In this document: piece after piece, positions 1 to 9,125 of the stretch
Numbering within the stretch: position 1 is the stretch's first letter
How the letters are laid out: each line of letters starts with the position of its first letter
Assembly: GCF_021155775.2 (NCBI RefSeq)
Contig: NC_060235.2
Location: 7,312,693 to 7,376,692, forward strand
Direction of reading: 5' to 3'
Source: Neodiprion pinetum
Lineage: Eukaryota > Arthropoda > Insecta > Hymenoptera > Diprionidae
DNA: 64,000 bases
Notes under the pieces: model-generated
What the model was told of the DNA's origin: nothing
Database searches by the model: none
The model's input: only the letters and a program-made list of their open reading frames with translations
Program-made: the position numbers and the translations under genes

Positions 1-2779
1 ACGATCTCTGAAAATATTTACAACCAACCCGTTTACTTTGAAATAAAACTATCGACACAACGCGTCTGTCTTTGAGTAAAGAAACACTTTTCGGACGATT
101 TTGAGATGTTTTGGATGAAAATTTCCATTTCTTTACTTGTCAATTATTTAACGTGCATTATGTCTCGAAAAAATGATAAAAAACGAAAATGAAGATTGTA
201 CGCCGTCGTGTTGAAAAAAGCTGACGGGTTGATACCAATTTCAATACCTACAATTTTCCATCGACTGTAAGAAGTGAAATTTTTCTCAACCCATGGCAGG
301 CGAGTCTCGACCGGCGAAAATCGAGGGCTGAAAGCCGGGTCTCTTCGTCCTTCGATAACACTTTAGTGGGCTATTTCCTGCGATAACTCCGGAATTAGGC
401 ACGGTGCATAGGTGGAGGCAGGCTAACAATGCCGGGCGATGACTCCGCCGACATTACGAATTAGACTCGGTTTCGCGTTTATGGGAGATTCCGGTCGGAC
501 GCATTGGCGTCGCCTCTCCGTCCGTAGCAGATTTTCGATGCCGCAGCGTCTAGAGGCGGAGGAAACGATTCCGCGCCCTTGCCGGGTGCCGAGGTATTAG
601 CATTGGTTAGCTTTATGAGGCGCTCAGTTCCGTCCTTCCCTGGCTCTGCAGATCAATAAAATCTCGCTGTCTGGAAAAATAATAGCAAATAATCGACTGA
701 CTCTGCGTTGCACTTTCCGCACCGCGACGCTTCTTGAATTTTAGATATCTTCCGATGCGTACCATTTTTTTTTTTTTTTCTTTGTTTCTTTTTGTCTCCT
801 TCACACATCCGGGGGCGAATTTTTTTCACCCGTTTTCACAAGTTTTTTTTTTCTCAGTTTTAACGATTCGCAGAATCGAATCTCTCCGCTTCACGATATC
901 ATCGTTATGGATGTTCGGACTACGTGTAGTAACATCTACGGTTTAAGAATCGATAAAACAGATTTAGAAAATTAAATCCAAGTCCAAATAGTAAGTGGAC
1001 AAAAAAGTTTAAAGTCCAGATAAGGATCAACCTGATTATTGTTAACAACAATTGGAGAAAAATTTTGGCTCTTTTAAAATATCCATTTTGTAGAAAAATT
1101 TCTTGCTTGAACAATCAAACAATCATTTATCAATCTTTACATAATTATTTCAACGTGTAGATCTGATTCCGGAATCGCAACAGAAATTATGGGATTGTTG
1201 TGCCAAATATTTTCTCAGACATCGCTTGAAAATTTTGTTTCCTGCGCACTATAAAATCAACTACATTCTTTGAATGTATGATTACAATGTTTGGCCGGAT
1301 CTATTTTAACCCTGAAATTTCGTTGCTAGGATAAAATTTCGGTCATTATGACAAAACTGTTTCCGACTGAACGTTGTAGAAATGATGAAACACCATTCTG
1401 CTATTTGATAAATTATGTAGCTCATTTATTCGTAAAAGATTTTTATACAAATTGTCTGAGATGGATTGATATTTTCCAGTTCGTTAACTAATAAAAAAGA
1501 GGAAGAAATTTATAATCACGATAATTTACAGATGATAAACTTGAGGTTCGGAAATCGAGCACGTTATTGCTATCCAAAATATAACTCACAATCAGATGAT
1601 TTGCATTGTTTTTTGGTAAAGAAATAACAAACTTGTGTGATTTCTGTATCGCCGCTAATGCAACGAAGTGCTTACAGTTAAAATTTAATGTTTTGAAAAG
1701 TTTTTCTGTATCTTCAGAGACTTTCACCGAGACTTTCCTATTATTAGATTATCTTTAGCGAAAATATTTTCAAACGCTCTCGTTCCATCACCTTTTGTTT
1801 AAGCAATTTTGTTTGTTTGACTGTAAGTCGCATACATCCTTGAATTGTTCAGGTCTTTGGTTAATTAATAACATTGTACGATAATGCTAATCAATGGTTT
1901 AAAATTTTTAAATCCTTGGTGATTGGACTTGCATCCACTTCTATTTTGAAACGGATATTCCGACACAATAACTGTTTACTTTCGTTTCCACCGTTTCGAC
2001 AATGGTTTGATCGGCAAATGATTTCGGATATTGCCCGAAAAAATACTTTTCCATACATGTTACACGTGCAGTGATAAAAATATAACCGAATCTCTTACAC
2101 GCGGACCGTGTTACAGGAAAGAAACGCTTCTTTGAGAGAGATAGAGAGAAGCTTCCGTTCCTGCAGGGGCGGCGGCATTAGCCAATATAATAAACTTCGT
2201 AAAAATTCATGGCTGGGTACATTACCTTCCCCTTACCGGGATTCCTCCACCCACCCCTTGAGGTGGTCGAGGTAGTCGTAGCTGCTCCGCGGTTGGTTGG
2301 CTGCCTGGTGCTTTTAAAAAGAACTGAGCGAGCCAATTTGTAGGCTGTCGGAAACTTTTAAAACACTAGTTGACAAGCCCCGAGCCCCATGGTGGCTGGT
2401 GTACCGATCCAGTCGGCAACCCCTCGTCGTTCCCCGAAGAGAGACTCGATGGATTGTAAAATATAACGAACTTGCCTCTTTCCTCATTCCACCAACGGCG
2501 AAATCTCATTTCCAGACTTTAGGGGTGCCGGAGGGGGTGGAAAAAAAGGATTTTATTTCCCTTTTATTTTTCCTCCATTCTTTCTTCTCACTCTTATATA
2601 TTCCTACGGCCCTCGCGAATTCAAATCTCGCGTAGAAAGGTAAGGAGAGATGTTTACTTGTGAAAACAGAAAACTTTCGGATTAACGGAAATATACGGAG
2701 GTATACGTGTATACATTAGGGTGGTCCTTATTTGGGGGTTGGATTGATTTTCATTGGGACGTACCCGGATTTGTTCCAA
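1..2779. other. Intergenic, left edge
   Basis: I see no gene I can support here. Positions about 300-620 and 2150-2460 are GC-richer islands in AT-rich DNA; they have no long convincing frame and could be regulatory or conserved non-coding DNA. A minus-strand ORF at 1488-1727 (79 codons) is AT-rich, and I found no partner exon for it. A GGGTGGTCCTTA motif near 2719 recurs near 62708. Confidence 0.5.
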
Positions 2780-3250
2780 ATCATTAATGAAATATCAACT
2801 GGAACACGTGCCTCTAAGCTCCGGAAGTTTTAAATATAAAATACACGTAGTTTTTATGACCAGTTATTTCGTTTTGGATGACTTTGGTATAAATTAAGGG
2901 ACCGATTTGAAACTTGACGGAGTTGTTGCTTGTAATGATGAGAACAAACCCTGAAAATTTCATAATTTCATAACTGTTGTTCCCTTATATATGTATAAGC
3001 CTAATGAAACTGACGCTATTAAGCTTACACATAAAAAGAAATATATTATAAAACGATGATGAGATTTGAAAATTTTTAGGGTTTGTTCCTGTCATTATAA
3101 GCTACAAATCTGCCAAGTTTCAAATCGGTCCCTTAATTTATATAACCAAAGTCATTCAAAACGCAATAACTGGTTATAAAAGCTAAATGTATTTTACATT
3201 TAAAACTTTCGGAGCTTAGTGGCACGTGTTCCAGTATATCATTGATAATA
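2780..3250. repeat. Long inverted repeat (foldback or MITE-like element)
   Basis: The left arm (about 2780-2966) matches the reverse complement of the right arm (about 3063-3250) with scattered mismatches, leaving a loop of about 100 nt. Matching landmarks are GGAACACGTGCC on the left against GGCACGTGTTCC on the right, TTAAGGGACCGATTTGAAAC against its complement, and AACAAACCCT against AGGGTTTGTT. There is no coding potential. It is probably a non-autonomous DNA transposon. Confidence 0.85.
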
Positions 3251-4932
3251 TATTCTTGCCATTATTTCGTTTCATCTGAAACAACTCTCGATAACTGGCG
3301 AGTTTTGAAAATTGTCACAGAGACAAATTATAATTCGAAGTGCGTCAATGACGGCCATGTTGGTTTGGATCAGGGTTTCAATTCGATAGTCAAATGTTTG
3401 TAGGTAAGTAAAAAATGGTGCATCGGATTACCCAAGTTTTTATGAAACCCAAGTCAAAATGTTTTTTAGAACTGAAAATCTTGACGTGAGGAAATATTTT
3501 ACATAATTCGTTGTTTCGATATTGAAAAAGATATTTCCGTTTACAAAATATCAGAAACTATGTTTCAATGTTTTCTGCAGCTTGTGGGTATACATATGTA
3601 GATTTTTGTACATAAATTGCAGAAAATATATTATAGTTAAGTAGAGGTAACATAATATTTAACGAAATGTACGGAAATTTACTTCAATAGACTTTCGTCA
3701 CGTTGTTCACACGGCAATGAAAAAAATATTTTGTTATACATTATTTTACACCATACTACAGACCTCGTGATCTAAAGAAGCGGCATGATTACTCACATCG
3801 TAAAGAATCAAGAAACATTTTTGTCCATTTTGTCGATTCTCGGCAGGAGTCTAATGCGTTTCAGGCAATAAATGAAACGAAAAGTACCATTTTCAATATT
3901 GAAAATCTTTTCAGCTATTATCGTAAAAATATCCATCGAACGTTCATCATTTATTCGGGGTCGCGAGAATACAGACGAAATAAATCGCCTAAATGCAGAA
4001 ACGAGTCTGCGTGCATACCGATAATAATAATAATAATAATAATAACAATAATAATATAATGCCTTATATACCCGGGTCGAGTTTTGCGCGCGGCGCGGCT
4101 TCGCCAAATATGCTAGCGGATTTAAATATGGGGAGTTTAAAAGTGTTTTGACGTAACCGCACGACCATTTCTCATCTTTTCTATGCAGACCCGGTCTGCT
4201 GCTCTCCCGTTTGATACACACTATTAGCCCCATCTTCTCTGATTTATTGACAGCTTAGCTTTCACCGCATAGATGGGTTATACATATATTGAAAAAGCTT
4301 TGCCATCATAGTTTGTTATTCAAAAACTTTTGAATACATAATAATAGTGATAATAACGCAGAGCGATAGTCTAGTAGACGCACCATATCGGGAATCTATG
4401 TATAGAATTGTAAAAGCATTTCTTCATTATTATTCCAAGTGTAAATTTCAAATTATCAATACGCATGAATTGTTACAGCATTCTTCAATGAATTTGCCGA
4501 TATTGGGTTTAGACGATCAATAATTCGAGTATGTTCCAGACGCTTATTCATAATTGTGAAAAAAAATCGAAAACAAGAGTTTCATTAATTTCGTTAGTCA
4601 TTGGTTTATTTTTTCTTACAAAATATTCTTATATTATAGCATTTTACAAGTACAGAATATACGATAAGAATTACATCGGTCGTATTGTAGTGATAATAAT
4701 TTCGTCACGTTTATACGTACAATATTATAATATGCATATCAGAAGAGTTCTATTTATCGAAATATATTATATCGTAACGTGTCTCATGCACTGAGTTGAC
4801 CATAGTTATTTATCTTCAATTAGTCGCAATCTTTCATTCAAGCATCTCTATTGATACATATAATAATAAATAACAAAATTCGATATATTATCGTCAAGAA
4901 TTTCACTTGCATATAACAATACGCAAGTCGTA
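3251..4932. other. Intergenic, 3' of the four-TM gene
   Basis: AT-rich sequence lies beyond the stop codon of the minus-strand gene. The ORFs at 3808-4233 (minus) and 4531-4794 (plus) are tyrosine- or isoleucine-rich translations of AT-rich or ATA-repeat DNA, and I do not accept them. A TTTATT (AATAAA on the minus strand) near 4604 could be the gene's poly(A) signal, about 330 nt past the stop, but this is weak. Confidence 0.4.
4021..4056. repeat. (ATA)n microsatellite
   Basis: Imperfect ATA trinucleotide run interrupted once by an ACA. It creates a spurious polytyrosine ORF on the minus strand. Confidence 0.9.
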
Positions 4933-5165
4933 TCAAATTTCATAATATTTTGGCGGTGCTTCGGTTATCTTCGGAGATTGAAAAAAATTCGACGATTGAA
5001 TTCGTCCCCGAGGCGATGGAGTCTTTGGTGGATTTATAATCACTTTGTGGGATGCGACGATAGAAGTTTTGATTCCTGAGTCTAAAAAGACCGCATCCGA
5101 TGGTTCAGCAGCTGTCCATGAATTTCGAGCGTTAAATACGACGAACCAAAAATACGCGCTCACAA
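4933..5165 (-). CDS. Four-TM gene exon 5 (C-terminal tail)
   Basis: Acceptor GCCGCCAG, in phase 1 (split codon A|TT gives Ile). The exon encodes the rest of helix 4 (VSAYFWFVVFNAR), then a Ser/Pro-rich soluble tail ending PPKYYEI and a TGA stop. The tail has a basic and proline segment (NPPKTPSPRGR). Confidence 0.8.
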
Positions 5166-6630
5166 CTGGCGGCAAAGAAATTAAATGGTTGATATTACAA
5201 GATTGTATTTAGGACATAATTTATATTTTGTGCTAATTCGGAAGTAAAATTCGATGATCATAAGTACTCACTAAAGTAGAAACCTGCTATTAACGCGTTT
5301 TCAGAATGACAAATTTCAATGTCGCAGTCACATCGTAGTTGAAAAGTAGATACGACTATACCGCTTCCCTGATTAGCCAAGCTGATGATTTCAAAAGTTA
5401 ACCAAGGCACGGCGTGATGCTTATTTCTCTGTCGAAATCATACGCATAGCCATATTATTTCAGATGTTAACAACGAATGTAAATTTTCACATATTCGTGA
5501 ATGCGAATGCGGATACATTTTTAAATCTGGCGCCATTATTCCATGGCTAACAATTGACAATTGATTGACTGACACAATTATCGCCGTTTGCATCTTATTC
5601 CGGAAATCGCCAAGCTTATCTGAACCAAGCCGATTGTTTGTTTTATTATTCAACGACAAATTTATAACAGATGTAAATGAATTTCGAGGTTAGACTGTGA
5701 TTCAAACGTGAGGAAAAACTTTTATAGTAAGAGTTTATTATGAAACTAATGTTTTTTGGGTTATTTAATATTATTTTCACAATTTTTAAAAAGAAACTAT
5801 GAAGTATTTGTGACAAACACATTCGAAAAATATTCCCATGATTTTTGCAAATGCGGATGCGAATGCGAATGTCAAGATATATGCGAATATTCGTTACGTC
5901 ATTTCATATCAGTTTTCAAAGGAACGAAAAAATGGTCGAGGTGAAAGAAAATCTGATTTAGAAGCAATTGATTTATTCATTAGAACTTTTGTGAGCATAA
6001 ATTCCGTTCATTCAACAATCATTTACCGACAATGAAAATGTACACCGGTCAGATACCCTTGATCCCAGATTGTTACTTGAATGATATTTTTCACACGATG
6101 TTTAATTGTCTTTACTTACCAAAAGAGTGGCTGATATCAGGCCAGCACTGCAGAAAAAGTAAAGCGTGGAATAAGCCAGAAGGAAAGCGAAAATCCAAGT
6201 ATCTAAACAAGTAAAGCATGCCTGCGGTGAAGATCGAAACGAATAATGACAACAGAATGTAATAATTAGTGTGAAATATTCTTACGGTCCAGTTTTTGTT
6301 CAATATTTGTCGAGCGCTTGGTCCAACTGAGTCCCATGAAAATTTTCATGTCATTAAACTCGATCAATCGTTGCTCGTCACTGAAAAATTCTTGAACCAA
6401 AAACTGGATTCCAAAGATCGAGGCCGACTGTAATAATCTCACGAATAATCAGAATTGCATCACAAATTTACAAAATCATTGTGGAATAATCACCGTGTTT
6501 CTAGGATATAGTTTTTTTCAATTTTTTTTTCTTCTCACGACACATTCAATGTAGGTCTATAAATAACGTATCTCACCAAATCGAGCAGCCCAATCAATCT
6601 CGCCAATAAAGTCACGCTGATGCCACACAT
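4933..6630 (-). CDS. Four-transmembrane protein, DUF4728-like (gene span, 5 exons)
   Basis: This gene is assembled from five minus-strand exons: 6630-6577, 6427-6286, 6202-6120, 5428-5272 and 5165-4933. All introns are GT-AG (149, 83, 691 and 106 nt). The joined length is 669 nt, or 222 residues plus a TGA stop, with no internal stop and phases that match at every junction. Predicted membrane helices lie at about residues 4-28, 67-92, 100-122 and 138-158. A hydrophilic loop of about 37 residues sits between helices 1 and 2. A loop with three cysteines (C126, C128, C133) sits between helices 3 and 4. A soluble tail of about 65 residues ends in PPKYYEI, which contains a PPxY motif (WW-domain ligand) and a terminal YxxI sorting-type motif. 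The layout resembles small insect tetraspan proteins of the DUF4728 kind; this family call is from architecture, not a search. Function is unknown and the protein is presumably in plasma or endomembranes. It is divergent from the helicase gene, with about 2.4 kb between them. Confidence 0.8.
5272..5428 (-). CDS. Four-TM gene exon 4
   Basis: Acceptor TCGACAG, then AGA AAT AAG in phase 0. The exon encodes 52 codons: helix 3 (VPWLTFEII...), the CDC...C loop and the start of helix 4. The donor is A|GTGAGT, in phase 1. Confidence 0.75.
6120..6202 (-). CDS. Four-TM gene exon 3
   Basis: I chose the acceptor TTGTTTAG at 6204-6203. It restores the phase-1 frame (split codon C|AT), whereas the nearby CCGCAG at 6223-6222 would break it. 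The exon encodes helix 2 (TWIFAFLLAYSTLYFF). The donor is GTAAGT in phase 0. Confidence 0.7.
6286..6427 (-). CDS. Four-TM gene exon 2
   Basis: Acceptor TTACAG before TCG; only one frame is open throughout. It encodes the end of helix 1 (SASIFGIQFLV) and a charged loop. The donor is C|GTAAGA, in phase 1. Confidence 0.75.
6577..6630 (-). CDS. Four-TM gene exon 1
   Basis: ATG at 6630-6628 in context ACAAGATGT, followed by 18 codons starting MCGISVTLL that form the first half of helix 1. The donor is GTGAGA after ...GATTTG, in phase 0. I chose this start because it opens a hydrophobic N-terminus that joins exon 2 in frame. The 5' UTR upstream is undefined. Confidence 0.75.
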
Positions 6631-8055
6631 CTTGTCGATTCTGTACAAGTTATGTCTGTTTTATCGTGAATTAACGGCTGATTATATTCAATTTCGCGAC
6701 GAGTCTGTAAGGCTTTTTTTTTATTTTTTTTTTTAAATTTCAGTCAACGTTACAAATATTATTCCAGATTTGTCAATCTTGTTCAGCGGTCTCGTGACGT
6801 GTGAAACAGCGTTGTGGAACTTGAGTGAACATTCGCCGTACTTGAGAGATTGAAAAAAATGTAAACACTAGTTGAAATCACCGAACAATGACGGTTCATT
6901 AGTATTACGTTGAAGTGTACACACTGTTAGAGGTACAATTTACACTCTGACCTGTATTGTTTCTTGGTTTGTTTGTATTTTTAGTTACAGGAGACTTTTG
7001 ACTATGCTTAGTTCGTGAAAATTTAGAAACTTATTTATACACCATAGGAAGAAGTATTCTGAAAGAATTAAGATATGTACAGTCATCAAGCTGCAGAGAA
7101 ATGAAAAGAAATCACAGTGTCGTGGGAAAATTTCGATGTAGAAAACTCGCCAGGGAATGCAGAAATCGCATAAAATTTCTTCACTTTAATTTAAGTTTGT
7201 TCAAATTACCATCCGTGGGAAATCAGTAGATATTTTGACAAGTGGACGCGATTATGCACCGCATATACCAGCAATTTTTAAACAATTTTCTGAACATTGT
7301 TTTGTGCTCATATTTTCCGGTATTGAACATTCATAAAGTTGCGAGGAAAGTTGTTCGGGTATCAAATTATTTGTGAATGATGTCTTGCGCAATAATAAGT
7401 AAAAAATATAACAGAAAATTTATTCGATTCCAACTGTTACTTGATCATAATAAGGAATGGATTCATTCAAAAATTTAGGTTACTGGACGCTAAGATTTAT
7501 ACAGTTTTTAATTCGCCGTTATTTAATTCATATTTAAGAATGAATCAGTCGTTTCCTTGTGAATCAAAAGTTATCGGAAGAGATAAGACCGTTTAAAAAA
7601 TTTCCAATAATTTTGTTTGTGCCAATGATAGCAAACACTATTGAAAAAACTTCCCTACTTTGTGACGGGAAAGAATCTGAGTAAATTCGAATTATACAAG
7701 GTAAGATATTTATAATTCGAAAAAAAGCTTTATAATTAGAACCTATAAACTGATCCACCTCTGGAGTTTATTTAGTTTGTTTTAGTCTGAAAATATTCTA
7801 GAAATCTCAGATTACAGTACAGTAATTATAACGCCCAAATGGTATAAATGGCTTCAATGGGTAACATTTGTAAAAAAAAAATGTCATTCATTCTTTGGAG
7901 ATTAATGTGGTCATCAAAATGAGTCCAAAAACATTAGAATTGGATCAAAAATATTAGATTTTGATCATTTTGCAATGTTCTGATTATTAAACCTTTTCTC
8001 AAACTGTTGATAACTTAGCTTGTGTTTTTCGAACCTGTTACGAATCGAATCGATT
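6631..8055. other. Intergenic between the divergent genes
   Basis: AT-rich with several poly(T) tracts. The short stretch just above 6630 is presumably 5' UTR and promoter of the four-TM gene, but I see no clear TATA box or initiator. The minus ORF at 7564-7758 has no splice or homology support. Confidence 0.4.
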
Positions 8056-8059
8056 ACAC

Positions 8060-8925
8060 GGTAAACACGTGTTTCATTTATGTTCACATTAACAGAAATA
8101 ATACGGTAGGATTTTTTCAAATTTTGCCTTCACATTTTGTAACTTTTTCTTCCCATCCATCCATATGATTGCGAAGTTGTCCGAGAATCATGTTTCTAGA
8201 CTTTGGAAAAATATTTGAAAAATATCCAAGAATTCGGGGTGTCAATTCAAATTAATAGGAATTTAATCGCCTGAAGATATGCGAGTGTGATGCGGAATTC
8301 AAAATCTAAGTTCAATTGTTTCGAACTGCGTAGCCGAGTTGGACAGCAATGTTGTTTCATTTATGTTCTCTATATCATCAACAGAAATAAAATGGTAGGA
8401 TATTTTCAAATTTGTTTTTTCACATTTCTTAATTTTTTCTTCCCATTCATTCATATAATTGCGAAGTCGTCCGAGAGTCATGTTTCCTGACTTCGTAATA
8501 AAAGATGAAAATTATCCTAGAATTCGGGATGTCTTATTTCGGGATGTGTTAATCGTCTGAAGATATGCAAGTGTGATGCGCAATTCAAAATCAGAGTTCA
8601 ATTGTTTCGAACTGCGTAGCCGAGTTGGACGGCAATGTTGTTTCATTTATGTTCTCTATACCATTAGCAGAAATAATACGGTAGGATATTTTCAAATTTG
8701 TTTTTTCACATTTCTTAACTTTTTCTTCCCATTCATTCATATAATTGCAAAGTTGTCCGAGAGTCATGTTCCCTGACTTCGCAATGACATATGAAAAACA
8801 TCCTAGAATTCGAGATGCCAATTCATATTGACAAGAATTTAATCGCCTGAAGATATGCGAGTGTGATGCGGATTTCAAAATCTAAGTTCAATTGTTTCTT
8901 ACTGCGCAGCTGAGTTGCGCAGGAG
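8060..8925. repeat. 286-bp tandem repeat, about three copies
   Basis: Direct repeats with starts near 8068, 8356 and 8642, and a partial fourth beginning near 8860. Landmarks are GTTTCATTTATGTTC, TTTTTCTTCCCAT, GTCCGAGA.TCATG, CTGAAGATATGC and TTCAATTGTTTC. The spacing between copies 2 and 3 is 286 bp. Each copy keeps open frames on both strands (67 codons on plus, 60-95 on minus), so these ORFs are products of the repeat and not independent genes. The array stops about 130 bp before the helicase ATG. Confidence 0.85.
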
Positions 8926-9056
8926 CCGAGCAGCTGAGACACGAGTAAAACTAAAGCAAAATAACGTGCGTCGCGCACGTGGTTTAATTCAGTCAAGTTG
9001 AGACGATGGTAGAGTGACAGTATTCGGTGTTAAATAATAACCAGATCGCGAGGCAA
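8926..9056 (+). promoter_or_regulatory. Helicase proximal promoter and 5' UTR
   Basis: This is the non-repeat segment between the tandem array and the helicase ATG. It contains a palindromic ACGTGCG/CGCACGT region and a canonical CACGTG E-box at 8976-8981, about 76 bp upstream of the ATG. CACGTG is the Myc/Max site found at many nucleolar and ribosome-biogenesis gene promoters in animals, which fits a DDX31 gene. An upstream ATG at 9005 opens a three-codon uORF ending in TGA, if the transcript starts above it. The transcription start is not determined. Confidence 0.45.
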
Positions 9057-9125
9057 ATGACAGTTCAAGAAATGGACATATCTCTGAACATTTCGGCCTC
9101 CCCAGTCGCTGGTAAAACAAAAAAG
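9057..9125 (+). CDS. DDX31: DDX31 exon 1
   Basis: ATG at 9057-9059, then 23 codons ending ...GKTKK at the donor GTAAGC, phase 0. A second in-frame ATG is codon 6. I chose the first because it is the first ATG in this frame after the uORF. Confidence 0.8.

Noticed and set aside
3808..4233. 141-codon minus-strand ORF
   Set aside because: It is held open by the ATA microsatellite (polytyrosine) and has no splice, family or start support.
6221..6229. CCGCAG acceptor for exon 3 of the four-TM gene
   Set aside because: Using it puts exon 3 out of phase with exon 2 or with exon 4; the TTTAG site at 6204-6203 keeps every junction in frame.
8287..8878. Paired similar ORFs of 60-95 codons on both strands
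   Set aside because: They are translations of the 286-bp tandem repeat; similarity comes from duplication, and both strands are equally open.
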